DNA of 64,000 nt from Pseudomonas sp. IPO3778 (GCF_013386825.1 NZ_JACARC010000068.1:1-64000); one strand, 5' to 3'. Numbered from the stretch's first letter, positions 16,727-25,860 are shown. The notes: a model not told the origin generated them from the sequence alone. A program made the numbers and translations.

Positions 16727-17575
16727 ATGCGCCAGGAATATGAAATCACCCTCGAACCGTTGCCCGGTGTTCGCGTAGAGCGCGAGTTGCCGTGGCGCCA
16801 GCGCCTGTGGCAACAAGGCTGGCTGCGTAAAGGCCTGATCCTGATCGTGCTCGCGATCCTCTGGGAAGCGGTCGCCCGCTATCAGAACAATGACCTGCTG
16901 CTGCCGAGCTTTCTGCAGACGCTAAGCGCGTTCTGCGACGGCATGGCCAGTGGCGAGCTGTTGAGCAAGGTCGGCATCTCGCTGGCGGTGTTGATCAAGG
17001 GCTACCTGATCGGCATTGTGCTGGCGTTTGCGCTGACGACGCTGGCGGTATCGACCCAACTGGGCCGTGACCTGCTGAGCACCCTGACCTCGATGTTCAA
17101 CCCGTTGCCGGCGATTGCCCTGCTGCCGCTGGCGCTGCTGTGGTTTGGCCTGGGGCAGAACAGCCTGATCTTCGTGCTGGTGCATTCGGTGCTGTGGGCG
17201 CTGGCGCTGAACACCTATTCCGGGTTTCTCGGTGTCTCGGAAACCCTGCGCATGGCCGGTCGAAATTACGGCCTCAAGGGCCTGCGTTTCGTGTTGTTCA
17301 TCCTGATCCCGGCCGCACTGCCATCAATCCTTGCCGGGCTGAAAATCGGCTGGGCGTTTGCCTGGCGCACGCTGATCGCCGCCGAGCTGGTCTTCGGCGC
17401 TACCAGCGGGAAGGGCGGGTTGGGTTGGTACATCTTCCAGAACCGCAACGAGCTGTACACCGACAAAGTATTTGCCGGCCTGGCGGTGGTGATCCTGATC
17501 GGACTGCTGGTGGAAAACCTGGTGTTCGACACCCTGGAGCGCGTCACCGTGAAACGCTGGGGCATGCAACGCTAA
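16727..17575 (+). CDS. ABC transporter permease, TauC/SsuC-like
   Basis: A 282-residue integral membrane protein with about six TM segments (about 37-52, 85-108, 130-150, 155-175, 200-220 and 245-265) and the binding-protein-dependent permease EAA-type loop (about 175-195, AGRNYGLKGLRFVLFILIPA). The ending DTLERVTVKRWGM is typical of sulfonate/taurine permeases. It follows the ATPase by 12 nt and is last in the operon. With the dioxygenase it suggests import of an organosulfur or similar small acid, but the missing binding protein leaves capture of the substrate unexplained. Confidence 0.9.
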   Translation: MRQEYEITLEPLPGVRVERELPWRQRLWQQGWLRKGLILIVLAILWEAVARYQNNDLLLPSFLQTLSAFCDGMASGELLSKVGISLAVLIKGYLIGIVLAFALTTLAVSTQLGRDLLSTLTSMFNPLPAIALLPLALLWFGLGQNSLIFVLVHSVLWALALNTYSGFLGVSETLRMAGRNYGLKGLRFVLFILIPAALPSILAGLKIGWAFAWRTLIAAELVFGATSGKGGLGWYIFQNRNELYTDKVFAGLAVVILIGLLVENLVFDTLERVTVKRWGMQR

Positions 17576-17590
17576 CCACCTGCTGCTCCC

Positions 17591-17690
17591 TGTAGGAGCG
17601 AGCTTGCTCGCGAAAAATGCTCAGGCAACGCGTCCCTTCCGGATACCCGCATTATCGTTAACGCTCTTCGCGAGCAGGCTCGTTCCTACA
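17591..17690. repeat. REPIN (paired inverted REP elements)
   Basis: The arms TGTAGGAGCGAGCTTGCTCG and CGAGCAGGCTCGTTCCTACA flank about 52 nt. This element is in the same REP class as the one at 7767-7867 and carries the inverted form of the same inner motif (GCATTATCGTTAACGCTCT). The right arm has two substitutions, so it looks slightly older or more decayed. It lies between the permease and LysR genes. Confidence 0.9.
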
Positions 17691-17746
17691 GAGAAGCCTG
17701 CTACGATTGCGCCAAGTTCACTCCCAACCGATTACGAGTGCTTGGC

Positions 17747-18667
17747 ATGCAACTACCGGACATGAACCTGCTGGTCGCCCTCGACGCCCTGCTCGACGAG
17801 GGCAGTGTGGTGGGCGCGGCGCGACGGATGAACCTGAGCCCGGCCGCCATGAGCCGCACGCTCACGCGCATCCGCGAGGCGGTGGGCGATCCGATCCTGG
17901 TACGCGCCGGGCGCGGCCTGGTGCCCACGCCCAAGGCCTTGGAGTTGCAAGGCCAGGTGCGTAACGTGGTGGAGCAGGCGGCGCTGTTGTTCCGCTCGGC
18001 GGACGAAGTGGACCTGCGCACCCTGCGCCGACGTTTCAGCGTGCGGGCCAATGACTTTTTTGTCGGGGTGTATGGCGGCCGGCTGTTCGACACCATGGAG
18101 CGCATGGCACCGCTGTGCGAGCTGCGCTTCGTGCCTGAAGGCGCCACCGATGATGAAGCCCTGCGTGAAGGCCGGCTCGACCTGCGGGTGGGCAACACCC
18201 TGCCGATCACCCCGGAGGTGAAAGTGCAGAACCTGTTCACCACCACCTTCGTCGGGCTGGCGCGGGAAGGGCACCCGTTGTTCGATGGGGAAATCACCGC
18301 CGCTCGGTTCGCCAGCTATCCCCACATCAGCACTTCCCGGCGCGGCATCGCACGCGGGCCGATCGACACTGCCCTGAATGCCCAGGGTCTGGAGCGTCGT
18401 GTTGCGGTGATCGCCCCGGGGTTTCACGGTGCGATGTTCATGTTGCCAGACTCCGACCTGATCCTGCCGATACCCAAGGAAGCGCTCTACAGCGCCAATC
18501 GCCTGAAGCTGCCGCTGCGTGCGTTCACGTTGCCCATCTCCCTGCCGACCCTGGTGCTGACCCAGGCCTGGCACCCGCGCTTCGACAAGGACCCGGCCCA
18601 TAAATGGCTGCGCGAAACCATGCGCGAATGCTGCGAGGCGACGTGGCAGGAAGCGCAGCCCACGTGA
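17747..18667 (+). CDS. LysR-family transcriptional regulator
   Basis: A 306-residue LysR protein. The N-terminal winged helix (about 5-62: NLLVALDALLDEGSVVGAAR, MNLSPAAMSRTLTRIREAVG, DPILVRAGRGLVPTPKAL) is followed by a periplasmic-binding-like effector domain. The DPILVR and PTPKA features and the short spacing to the effector domain are like the NodD/PcpR-like subgroup. It is encoded just before an MFS-HlyD-OMF pump, which it may control; a REPIN and a 7-bp inverted repeat lie between. Start ATG at 17747 is preferred over GTG at 17738, though neither has a strong ribosome site. Confidence 0.88.
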   Translation: MQLPDMNLLVALDALLDEGSVVGAARRMNLSPAAMSRTLTRIREAVGDPILVRAGRGLVPTPKALELQGQVRNVVEQAALLFRSADEVDLRTLRRRFSVRANDFFVGVYGGRLFDTMERMAPLCELRFVPEGATDDEALREGRLDLRVGNTLPITPEVKVQNLFTTTFVGLAREGHPLFDGEITAARFASYPHISTSRRGIARGPIDTALNAQGLERRVAVIAPGFHGAMFMLPDSDLILPIPKEALYSANRLKLPLRAFTLPISLPTLVLTQAWHPRFDKDPAHKWLRETMRECCEATWQEAQPT

Positions 18668-18688
18668 GTCGGAATTGAGCTCGGTCAA

Positions 18689-18776
18689 TGTGGGAGCTGG
18701 CTTGCCTGCGATGCGGGCGACCCGGTTTTTCAGGAATAGCGAGGTGATGCCATCGCGGGCAAGCCCGGCTCCCACA
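18689..18776. repeat. REPIN, second REP class
   Basis: TGTGGGAGCTGGCTTGCCTG...CAAGCCCGGCTCCCACA is an 88-nt inverted pair. It differs from the TGTAGGAGCGAGC class and matches the element at 62781-62868, including the inner GAGGTGATGC next to the right arm. It is located after the LysR stop. Confidence 0.88.
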
Positions 18777-18811
18777 GAGATCGCATACCTTTTGATCGTT
18801 GCGTCTGGTGC

Positions 18812-18832
18812 ACTTATAAGCTTCCTATAAGT
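18812..18832. promoter_or_regulatory. 7-7-7 inverted repeat upstream of the MFS pump, candidate operator
   Basis: ACTTATA and TATAAGT are perfect inverted arms separated by AGCTTCC, 64-85 bp before the MFS start codon. The symmetry and AT-rich character fit a regulator site, possibly for the LysR protein just upstream. No clear -35/-10 pair is seen near it. Confidence 0.45.
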
Positions 18833-18896
18833 CACTTTTTGTCATGTCTAAGCCTTATTAAACTGCTCGGGTATTTCCTATTCCGAGTTGTAGTTC

Positions 18897-20432
18897 ATGA
18901 CGTCCCTCGCTGCTCCCGCACCCCTGGCCGCAGCCAAGCCGACCGCCATCGCCCCGCCCGTTTTCGGTCCACGCATCATCATCGGCCTGGTGGGCGTATT
19001 GCTCGCGGTACTGGTGTCCGGCCTCAACGAGATGGTGACCAAGGTCGCCCTCGCTGACATTCGCGGTGCGCTGTACATCGGCTTCGACGAAGGCACCTGG
19101 CTGGTGGCCGCCTACACCGCCACCTCGGTTTCGGCCATGGCCTTTGCGCCTTGGTGTTCGGTGACCTTTTCCCTGCGCCGTTTCACCCTCTGCGCCATCG
19201 GCCTGTTCACCGTGCTCGGCGTGCTGTGCCCGTTCGCACCGAACTACGAAAGCCTGCTGATTTTGCGCACCGTGCAAGGTCTGGCCGGCGGCGCATTGCC
19301 GCCGATGCTGATGACCGTGGCCCTGCGTTTCCTGCCGGCCAACGTCAAGCTGTACGGCTTGGCCGGCTACGCCCTGACGGCAACCTTCGGCCCCAGCCTT
19401 GGTACACCCTTGGCCGCGTTATGGACCGAGTACGTCGGCTGGCAATGGGCGTTCTGGCAGATCGTCGGGCCGTGCCTGCTGGCCATGGCGGCCGTGGCCT
19501 ACGGCTTGCCTCAGGACCCGCTGCGCCTTGAGCGCTTCAAGCAGTTCAACTGGCGTGGCTTGCTGCTGGGTTTTCCGGCGATCTGCATGCTGGTGATCGG
19601 CCTGTTGCAGGGCAATCGGCTGGACTGGTTTGAGTCGCCGTTGATTACCTCATTGTTGGTCGGCGGCCTGGTGCTGCTGGTGCTGTTCATGATCAACGAG
19701 TGGTCGCATCCGATGCCGTTTTTCAGATTGCAGATGCTCGGCCTCCGCAACCTGGCCTTCGCATTGATCGTACTCGCCGGGGTGCTGATCGTGTTGCTGG
19801 CGGTCACCCTCATTCCGTCCAGCTACCTGGCTCAGGTGCATGGCTACCGCCCGCTGCAAACCGCACCGGTGATGTTGATCATGGCGCTGCCGCAGTTGAT
19901 CGCGCTGCCGTTGGTGGCGGCGCTGTGCAACCTGCGTTGGGTCGATTGCCGCTGGGTCTTGGGCATTGGTTTGAGCCTGTTGATCCTGTCTTGCGTGGGC
20001 GGGGCGCAATTGACGTCAGCGTGGATCCGCGACGATTTCTACGCGCTGCAGTTGCTGCAAATCTTCGGGCAACCGATGGCCGTGTTGCCGCTGCTGATGC
20101 TCTCCACCGGCAGCATCACGCCCCAGGACGGGCCGTTCGCCTCGGCCTGGTTCAATACCGTCAAAGGGCTCGCTGCCGTGATCGCCACTGGCGTGATCGA
20201 CGCCTTGACCACCCACCGCCTGCATTTCCACTCGACCATGTTGGTGGACAGCCTGGGCAACTCGCCCCTGGCCGACAGCGACGCCGTCGGCCTCGCTCAT
20301 CGGTTGCACGAACAGGCCGTGGTGCTCACTTCTTCGGATCTCTACTACGTCATGGCCGGTGTCGCGGCGGTGTTGATCCTGCTGATTTTCTGGATGCCGA
20401 CGCGGATTTATCCGCCCCGCGCACCGACTTGA
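18897..20432 (+). CDS. MFS transporter, DHA2 (EmrB/QacA) family
   Basis: A 511-residue transporter with about 14 hydrophobic segments starting at residue 26, the DHA2 arrangement. Motif-like stretches include LNEMVTKVALADIRGALYIG after TM1 and LRTVQGLAGGALPPMLMTVA in the TM4-5 region. It should be the inner-membrane drug/H+ antiporter of a tripartite pump with the HlyD-type adaptor starting 27 nt downstream and the outer-membrane factor after that. Substrates cannot be read from sequence. The ribosome site is weak. Confidence 0.92.
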   Translation: MTSLAAPAPLAAAKPTAIAPPVFGPRIIIGLVGVLLAVLVSGLNEMVTKVALADIRGALYIGFDEGTWLVAAYTATSVSAMAFAPWCSVTFSLRRFTLCAIGLFTVLGVLCPFAPNYESLLILRTVQGLAGGALPPMLMTVALRFLPANVKLYGLAGYALTATFGPSLGTPLAALWTEYVGWQWAFWQIVGPCLLAMAAVAYGLPQDPLRLERFKQFNWRGLLLGFPAICMLVIGLLQGNRLDWFESPLITSLLVGGLVLLVLFMINEWSHPMPFFRLQMLGLRNLAFALIVLAGVLIVLLAVTLIPSSYLAQVHGYRPLQTAPVMLIMALPQLIALPLVAALCNLRWVDCRWVLGIGLSLLILSCVGGAQLTSAWIRDDFYALQLLQIFGQPMAVLPLLMLSTGSITPQDGPFASAWFNTVKGLAAVIATGVIDALTTHRLHFHSTMLVDSLGNSPLADSDAVGLAHRLHEQAVVLTSSDLYYVMAGVAAVLILLIFWMPTRIYPPRAPT

Positions 20433-20458
20433 TTGCTCACTGAGCCAAAGGGATTGCT

Positions 20459-21517
20459 ATGAAACGCAAAGACAAAATCGCTGTAACCGTCATCACCGTG
20501 TTCGCCGTGGGTGTGCTGGTTTACCTGCTGGCGCCGGGCATGTTCGGCAGCAAGCGCCAGAGCACCAACGACGCCTTCGTCGCCGCCGACTACACCCTGG
20601 TGGCGCCGCGTGTGGCCGGGTTTATCAAGGAAGTGCTGGTGGAGGACAACCAGCGGGTCAAGGCCGGCCAGTTGCTGGCGCTGATCGACGACCGTGACTT
20701 TCGCGCGGCTGCCCAGGCGGCGGATGCCGACACCCTGGTGGCCCGGGCCCAGCTGAAAAATGCCACGGCGACCCTGGAGCGCCAAAGCTCGGTCATCGCC
20801 CAGGCCCAGGCCACCGTGGCGGCAGATCGCGCCGAAGTGGCGTTTGCCGAACACGAACTGAACCGCTACAACCACCTCGCGGGCGTAGGCGCCGGCACCG
20901 TGCAAAACGCCCAGCAAGCCAAGACCCGCATCGAGCAGGCCACCGCGCGCCTGGCCAATGCCACGGCGGTGCTGGCGGCCGAACGCAAGCAGGTGGAAAT
21001 CCTCGGCGCCCAGCGTGATGCGGCAGACGGTGGCCTGAAGCGCGCCCAGGCCGCGCTGGAAATGGCCAGCTATCAGCTGTCGTACACCCGCATCGTCGCA
21101 CCGGTGGACGGCATGGTCGGCGAACGGGCCGTGCGGGTTGGCGCTTATGTGACGCCGGGCAGCAAGATCCTCGCGGTGGTGCCACTGGCCGAGGCCTACG
21201 TGGTGGCCAATTTCCAGGAAACCCAACTGTCCCACATGCACGCCGGCCAAACGGTGGACGTGAAGGTCGACAGCCTCGACGGCGAAGTGCTCAAGGGGCA
21301 CCTCGAAAGCCTCGCACCGGCCACCGGGGTGACGTTTGCCTCAGTCCGGCCGGACAACGCCACCGGCAACTTCACCAAGGTGGTACAGCGCATTCCGGTG
21401 AAAATCATCCTGGAACCTGGCCAGGCCCTGACCGAACGCCTGCGGGTCGGCATGTCGGTGGAAGCCAGCGTCGACACCCAGGCCGCCGCCCAGCCACGTG
21501 AGGTGGCGCAGCAATGA
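20459..21517 (+). CDS. HlyD-family membrane fusion protein (EmrA-like)
   Basis: A 352-residue periplasmic adaptor: N-terminal TM anchor (about 7-27), biotinyl-lipoyl half-motif (APRVAGFIKEVLVEDNQRVK, about 50-70), a long alpha-helical hairpin (about 85-205, rich in A/Q/E), then the second lipoyl half (YTRIVAPVDGMVGERAVRVG) and beta-barrel domain. This is the standard EmrA order. AAAGGG precedes the ATG. The stop overlaps the next start (ATGA), showing coupling to the outer-membrane factor. Confidence 0.93.
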   Translation: MKRKDKIAVTVITVFAVGVLVYLLAPGMFGSKRQSTNDAFVAADYTLVAPRVAGFIKEVLVEDNQRVKAGQLLALIDDRDFRAAAQAADADTLVARAQLKNATATLERQSSVIAQAQATVAADRAEVAFAEHELNRYNHLAGVGAGTVQNAQQAKTRIEQATARLANATAVLAAERKQVEILGAQRDAADGGLKRAQAALEMASYQLSYTRIVAPVDGMVGERAVRVGAYVTPGSKILAVVPLAEAYVVANFQETQLSHMHAGQTVDVKVDSLDGEVLKGHLESLAPATGVTFASVRPDNATGNFTKVVQRIPVKIILEPGQALTERLRVGMSVEASVDTQAAAQPREVAQQ

Positions 21518-22956
21518 GACGCCTCGTCTGGTTTACCTTGAGCCTGCTCAGCCTGAGTGCCTGCACCGTCGGCCCGGACTTTCAGCGCCCGCAAAATCCC
21601 GTCGGTCAATGGACCGAGCCTCATGGCCAGAAAGCCGCCAGCCACGCGGTCAACGACCCGCTGGAAGAGCGCTGGTGGGAAGTGTTCCATGATCAGCAAC
21701 TCACCGCGCTGACGCGGCGTGCGCTCACCGACAACCTCGACCTGAAACTCGCCAGCAGCCGCCTGCAGCAAAGCCGCGCCGCGCGCCAGGTGATCACCGC
21801 CGAGCGCTACCCGACCGTCAACGCCACCGGCGATTACCTGCGCCAGCGCAACAGCGCCGATGGCTTGAGCGACGCCTCGGGGAAGAACGGCCGCTCGGCC
21901 TACAACCAGTGGGACATGGGGTTTTCCGCCGCCTGGGAACTGGACTTCTGGGGCCGGGTAAAACGCGAAACCGAAGCCGCCGACGCCACCCTGCAAGTCG
22001 CCGAAAACGACCGCCGCGCCGTGCTGTTGTCGGTGCTGGCGGAAACCGCCCAGGACTACATCCAGCTGCGCGGCGTGCAAAACACCCGGGCCGTCACCGA
22101 GCAAAACCTCGACGTCGCCCGCCACAGCCTGAAGCTCTCGCAACTGCGCCTGGCCGATGGTGTGGCCACGGACCTCGATGTCGCGGAGGCTGCTGCTCAA
22201 GTCGCCGCTATCGAAGCGCGCCTGCCGGATCTGCAGCAACGCCAGGACCAACTGATCAACGCCCTGAGCCTGCTGATGGGCGAACCGCCCCAAGCCTTGT
22301 ACGCTGAGCTGTCCAAGGACGCTGCCGTACCGCAGACCCAACGCCAGGTCGCCATCGGCCTGCCGTCGCAGTTGGCCGAGCGCCGCCCCGACATCCGCCA
22401 GGCCGAAGCGCGCTTGCATGCAGCCACCGCCTCCATCGGCGTGGCCAAGGGCGACTTCTACCCGCGCATCACCCTGTCCGGCAGCGTGGGCTCCCAGGCA
22501 TTGCAGTTGGCGGATTTTGGCTCGTGGAGTTCGCGTGCCTTCGCGTTCGGCCCGCAACTGAGCCTGCCGATTTTCAACGGTGGCCGGTTGCAAGGCATGC
22601 TTGATCTGCGTGAAGCCCAGCAACAGGAAGCGGCGCTGGCCTACCAGCAAACCGTGCTGCGGGCCTGGCATGAAATCGACGACCAACTGACCCGCTACAA
22701 CGCCAGCCAACTGCGCCGCGACAGCCTGGCCGAAGCCGTACGCCAGAACCAGATCGCCCTCACCACGGCGCAGCATCAATACGTCGAAGGCGTGGTGGAT
22801 TTCGTCAACGTGCTGACGGTGCAAAGTGCGTTGCTGGCGACGCAGGAGCAGTGGGTGGAAAGCTCCACCGGCGTTTCATTGGCCATGGTCGGGCTTTACA
22901 AGGCGTTGGGCGGGGGCTGGGAGTCGGTGTATCCGGAACAGACGGCAGGGCGTTAA
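21514..22956 (+). CDS. Outer-membrane efflux lipoprotein, NodT/OprM family
   Basis: A 480-residue TolC-type outer-membrane factor. The N-terminus is a lipoprotein signal with lipobox LSAC (LSLSACTVGPDFQRP), and the two OEP repeats are evident (about 60-260 and 265-460; LASSRLQQSRAARQ, LAERRPDIRQAEARLHAATA, FNGGRLQGMLDLREAQQQEA). The conserved end LVALYKALGGGW has its equivalent as MVGLYKALGGGWE. It forms the exit duct for the MFS/HlyD pair upstream. Confidence 0.93.
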   Translation: MRRLVWFTLSLLSLSACTVGPDFQRPQNPVGQWTEPHGQKAASHAVNDPLEERWWEVFHDQQLTALTRRALTDNLDLKLASSRLQQSRAARQVITAERYPTVNATGDYLRQRNSADGLSDASGKNGRSAYNQWDMGFSAAWELDFWGRVKRETEAADATLQVAENDRRAVLLSVLAETAQDYIQLRGVQNTRAVTEQNLDVARHSLKLSQLRLADGVATDLDVAEAAAQVAAIEARLPDLQQRQDQLINALSLLMGEPPQALYAELSKDAAVPQTQRQVAIGLPSQLAERRPDIRQAEARLHAATASIGVAKGDFYPRITLSGSVGSQALQLADFGSWSSRAFAFGPQLSLPIFNGGRLQGMLDLREAQQQEAALAYQQTVLRAWHEIDDQLTRYNASQLRRDSLAEAVRQNQIALTTAQHQYVEGVVDFVNVLTVQSALLATQEQWVESSTGVSLAMVGLYKALGGGWESVYPEQTAGR

Positions 22957-22960
22957 CACC

Positions 22961-22990
22961 AGTGCCCACGGTCGAGGGACCGTGGGCACT
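22961..22990. terminator. Strong 12-bp stem-loop between convergent genes
   Basis: AGTGCCCACGGT (22961-22972) and ACCGTGGGCACT (22979-22990) form a perfect 12-bp stem with a six-base loop. It starts five nt after the efflux-gene stop and touches the stop of the convergent DUF3142 gene. There is no T tract on either strand, so termination is plausible but not of the classic form. Confidence 0.6.
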
Positions 22991-23694
22991 CAAGGATTCT
23001 GCAAAAACACCACATACCCTCGAAACCACTCATTCCCCTTCAAATACCCCGGCTCCTCCCACTCTCCACCCTGAATCAACCCAATCTTGAATGGCACGCC
23101 CAGCCGATTCATCCGTGGCAAATACGCCGCGTAATCCGGGATGCTGTGGCGGCCCTGATAGGTTTGCACCACCACTTCATCAATCACGCCCTTGAGTTGC
23201 GCGATGGCCGCCGGGTCGGCATTGCTGCTCCAGTCCATCAGCCCCGTGATGCTCAGACGCAAGTCCTTGGGCAGGCGCTGGCGCAGGTCCCGCAGGAAGT
23301 CGGCGTATTCGTTGAGGTATTGGGTGCGCGCATCGAAGTCGATCTGGATACCCACCACCGGATTGCCCGCGTCCCGCCAGCGTTGCACCTGGCCGAGCAT
23401 CTGGCGGTAGACCGACTCGGGCCAGTGCAGCGTATGGGCGCGGTATACCACCCAGATGTCGCCCTGGGTGATACGCGGCACGCTCATGCCCTGGGCGATG
23501 AGTTGCACGCCACGCTGGGGCGCGCGGCGGGTCGAGTTGATCTGGCCCTGGAGGATGTACAGGGTTTTGGCCTGTTTGAGCACCGGCTGGGGAGCGACGC
23601 CGCTCCACAGCCAGAACGCGTCATGGTCACGGGCGTCCACCGCGCCGAAGGCCGGGCTTGCCAGCAGGAGCAGGGCCAGCCAGATACGCTTCAC
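22990..23694 (-). CDS. DUF3142 exported protein, glycoside-hydrolase-like barrel
   Basis: A 234-residue protein with a signal peptide (MKRIWLALLLLASPAFGA). The body matches the DUF3142 pattern: FWLWSGV, VYRAHTLHWPESV, VGIQIDFDARTQYLNEYADFL, LSITGLMDW, VDEVVVQTYQGR and FKIGLIQGG. The alternation of beta strands ending in acidic residues (IQIDFD) recalls GH18-like TIM barrels, so sugar binding or hydrolysis is possible but unproven. It follows the 720-residue exported protein by 3 nt and is surely co-transcribed with it. Confidence 0.82.
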   Translation of the reverse strand: MKRIWLALLLLASPAFGAVDARDHDAFWLWSGVAPQPVLKQAKTLYILQGQINSTRRAPQRGVQLIAQGMSVPRITQGDIWVVYRAHTLHWPESVYRQMLGQVQRWRDAGNPVVGIQIDFDARTQYLNEYADFLRDLRQRLPKDLRLSITGLMDWSSNADPAAIAQLKGVIDEVVVQTYQGRHSIPDYAAYLPRMNRLGVPFKIGLIQGGEWEEPGYLKGNEWFRGYVVFLQNP

Positions 23695-23697
23695 GGC

Positions 23698-25860
23698 TTA
23701 CCAGTAGTACTGCAGCGACTTGCCCCACTGGGTATCGGCAAACCCGGTTTTCAACTGGCGGAACCAGCCTTTGCGCACGGCCTTGTCGACGTCTTCGCCA
23801 CCGCAGCTGTTGTAGCCCGAAGGCCCGTAGCAGTTGATGGCGCGAAACAGCGCGTAGGCCTTGTCGTTATGCGGTGCCTTGGGGTTGCCGATCACCTGCT
23901 TGTAGCCTTCGAGACGGGAGAAGGTTTCACCTTTGAAGGGCGAGGCGGTACTGCCCAGGCTGCCGGCGGAGCGCGCTTGTTCCAAGGGCATGCCGTCGAG
24001 GCCGTTACGCAGGATGAATTCACCCAGGCAGTTCAGGCCCTGGGGGTTTTTCGGGTCGGCCTGCAAGGTGCTGGCGATTTGCGCAACGCTCGGGCAGGTG
24101 TAGCCGGATTCGGCTTTGTCACCGGTCCAGCGGAACAGCTTCAACGACTGGCCGCCGCTGTAGACATAGCCCAGGCTGGTGCCGAGCTTGTCGTCGGAAA
24201 GCGAGGCGGGCAGTTGCTTCAGGTCTTCGGCAAAGGTCGCGAACTGGCCGCGCAGCAGGTCTTTGTAGAGCAGCGTGAATTGCGCGGTCTGGCGCTCTAC
24301 CGGGTCGCCCGCATTGGCCAACTGCTGGCGCAGCAATTCAGGGCCGGCGACATTGCGCAGCAGGATATAGCGCACCTGCTTGGCGCTGATCGGGGAGTCG
24401 GTGGCGAACACCTTGGCCAGTTGCCCGCTGCGTTCGTAGTTCATCGCCAGGGCCAGCTCAAGCTGGTCCCGTTGCAACGGTTGCTTGGCCAGCGGCAGCA
24501 GTTGCAGCCACAGGGCTTCGGCGGCTTTCCAGTCTTCCTTGGCTTCCAGCGCCAGGCCGCGCAGGGTCTGCTGGCTGAAAGCGAAGTAGTCGAGGGTTGA
24601 GGGTACGTCCTGCGGCAGCAGCTTCAAGGCGCGGTCAGGCTGATGCTCGACGTACACGGCAAACGCCGCCTGCACATAGGCATACAGCGCCGGTTCCTGG
24701 GCAAATATCGACTTTTGCCCGTCGAGGGCTTCGCGGGTGAGTTTGGGCGGCTCGCCGGCGCGCATCCACATCAGGTCGTTGAGGGCCAGGATCAGCGGGT
24801 TGCCCACCGGTGCGGTGGTGCTGGTCAGCAGCTTGGTGTCGGCTTCCTGCACCAGTTCATCCAGGGAGACGTTGCGCTGGGCGTCGGTGGCCTGGGTCAG
24901 TTGCCAGGCAAAGTCGTCTGCCAGTTTGTCGGGGTTGGGTGCCAGCCAGTGCACCCGGCGCAGCAGGCCGCGGGCGGAGGCGGCGAATTCGCCCTGTGGA
25001 TAAGTGTTCAGGTAGTCGTCGAAACCCTTCTCGGCCCGTTGCAGGGCGGACTTATCCACATGCTCAAGGGACGGCGTGCCGTGTTCGTCGAAGGCATTTT
25101 GCTGGGCGTCGTTCAACGCGGTGCGGGCGGTCATGTACAGCGCGGTTTCCTTGAGCCAGGGCAGCGTGCTGCTGGTCAGCGCCGCGAAGCCTTTTTGTGC
25201 GTCGCTGAAGCGCCCGCTGTAAAAGTCCCCGGCGGCCTTCAGGTAGGCCAGCAATGCTTGGCCGTCTGCCGATTTAACCTGGTCGGCCTCGGCTGCGGCT
25301 ACGCCATCCGAGGAGCAGCTGCCGAGCATCTGTACGCGCAGTTTGGCCAGCCATTGGCGTTCGGCCTGCGGTACATCGGCTTTTACCACCTGGCTGATAA
25401 AGGCGGCGGCGCTGTCATCGGCGTTGCTGCGGCAACGGCTGCCTTCGCCGGAAAGGAAGGCTTCACCGGCGGTCTTGTCGTCATCGCGCTTGATGCCCAG
25501 CGTGCTGAGCAGTTCGTCCAGTTCGGCGGTGCGCGAGTCGTCGGGTTTGTTGTCGGGCTCATCTGCAGCCGGCGTGAGCCGATACACCGGGAAAGGCACC
25601 GGGCCAAAGCCTTCGGACGCGTCCTGCTCGCCCAAGGCATTCGGCGCCAGCGGCATTACCTGCTTGTCCGCCAGCAACAGGCGCAGGTTGACCCGGCTGT
25701 CATTGCCCGGGCTCAGGAAGGGCAGGTTGCTGCACACGTCCAGGCTGTTGCGCGACACCCGCCAATCCGGGTAGCACGAGTCATCGCCGCTGGCGTGGGC
25801 CTGAAGGGGCAGGGTGGCGAGCAATGTCAGTGCCAGGGGTGACAGAAGGCCGATGCGCAT
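23698..25860 (-). CDS. Large exported helical-repeat protein of unknown function
   Basis: A 720-residue protein with a signal peptide (MRIGLLSPLALTLLATLPLQAHA). The mature part is mostly alpha-helical with TPR/SEL-like repeats (for example LLAYLKAAGDFYSGRFSDAQKGF, QRAEKGFDDYLNTYPQGEFA, LALEAKEDWKAAEALWLQLLPLA, LELALAMNYERSGQLAKVF) and eight or so Cys residues that may form disulfides (CYPDW, CSNLP, SRCRS, GSCSS, YTCPS, LNCLG, NCYGPSGYNSCGG). Parts recall the BamD/YfiO repeat family but there is no lipobox, so that name would mislead. Start: ATG at 25860 with AAGGA; a longer frame to 25917 is not supported. It is encoded with the DUF3142 protein. Confidence 0.8.
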   Translation of the reverse strand: MRIGLLSPLALTLLATLPLQAHASGDDSCYPDWRVSRNSLDVCSNLPFLSPGNDSRVNLRLLLADKQVMPLAPNALGEQDASEGFGPVPFPVYRLTPAADEPDNKPDDSRTAELDELLSTLGIKRDDDKTAGEAFLSGEGSRCRSNADDSAAAFISQVVKADVPQAERQWLAKLRVQMLGSCSSDGVAAAEADQVKSADGQALLAYLKAAGDFYSGRFSDAQKGFAALTSSTLPWLKETALYMTARTALNDAQQNAFDEHGTPSLEHVDKSALQRAEKGFDDYLNTYPQGEFAASARGLLRRVHWLAPNPDKLADDFAWQLTQATDAQRNVSLDELVQEADTKLLTSTTAPVGNPLILALNDLMWMRAGEPPKLTREALDGQKSIFAQEPALYAYVQAAFAVYVEHQPDRALKLLPQDVPSTLDYFAFSQQTLRGLALEAKEDWKAAEALWLQLLPLAKQPLQRDQLELALAMNYERSGQLAKVFATDSPISAKQVRYILLRNVAGPELLRQQLANAGDPVERQTAQFTLLYKDLLRGQFATFAEDLKQLPASLSDDKLGTSLGYVYSGGQSLKLFRWTGDKAESGYTCPSVAQIASTLQADPKNPQGLNCLGEFILRNGLDGMPLEQARSAGSLGSTASPFKGETFSRLEGYKQVIGNPKAPHNDKAYALFRAINCYGPSGYNSCGGEDVDKAVRKGWFRQLKTGFADTQWGKSLQYYW

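Noticed and set aside
21196..22824. A 542-codon minus-strand frame opposite the HlyD and outer-membrane factor genes
   Set aside because: The plus-strand genes have clear domains, ribosome sites and ATGA coupling. The antisense product has no recognisable domain.
22961..22990. REP element after the efflux operon
   Set aside because: The hairpin shares no sequence with the REP classes here; it is a single 12-bp stem and fits a convergent terminator better.
23698..25860. Annotating the 720-residue protein as BamD/YfiO
   Set aside because: It has a cleavable signal peptide but no lipobox, is about three times longer than BamD and has many Cys residues; only short TPR-like stretches are similar.
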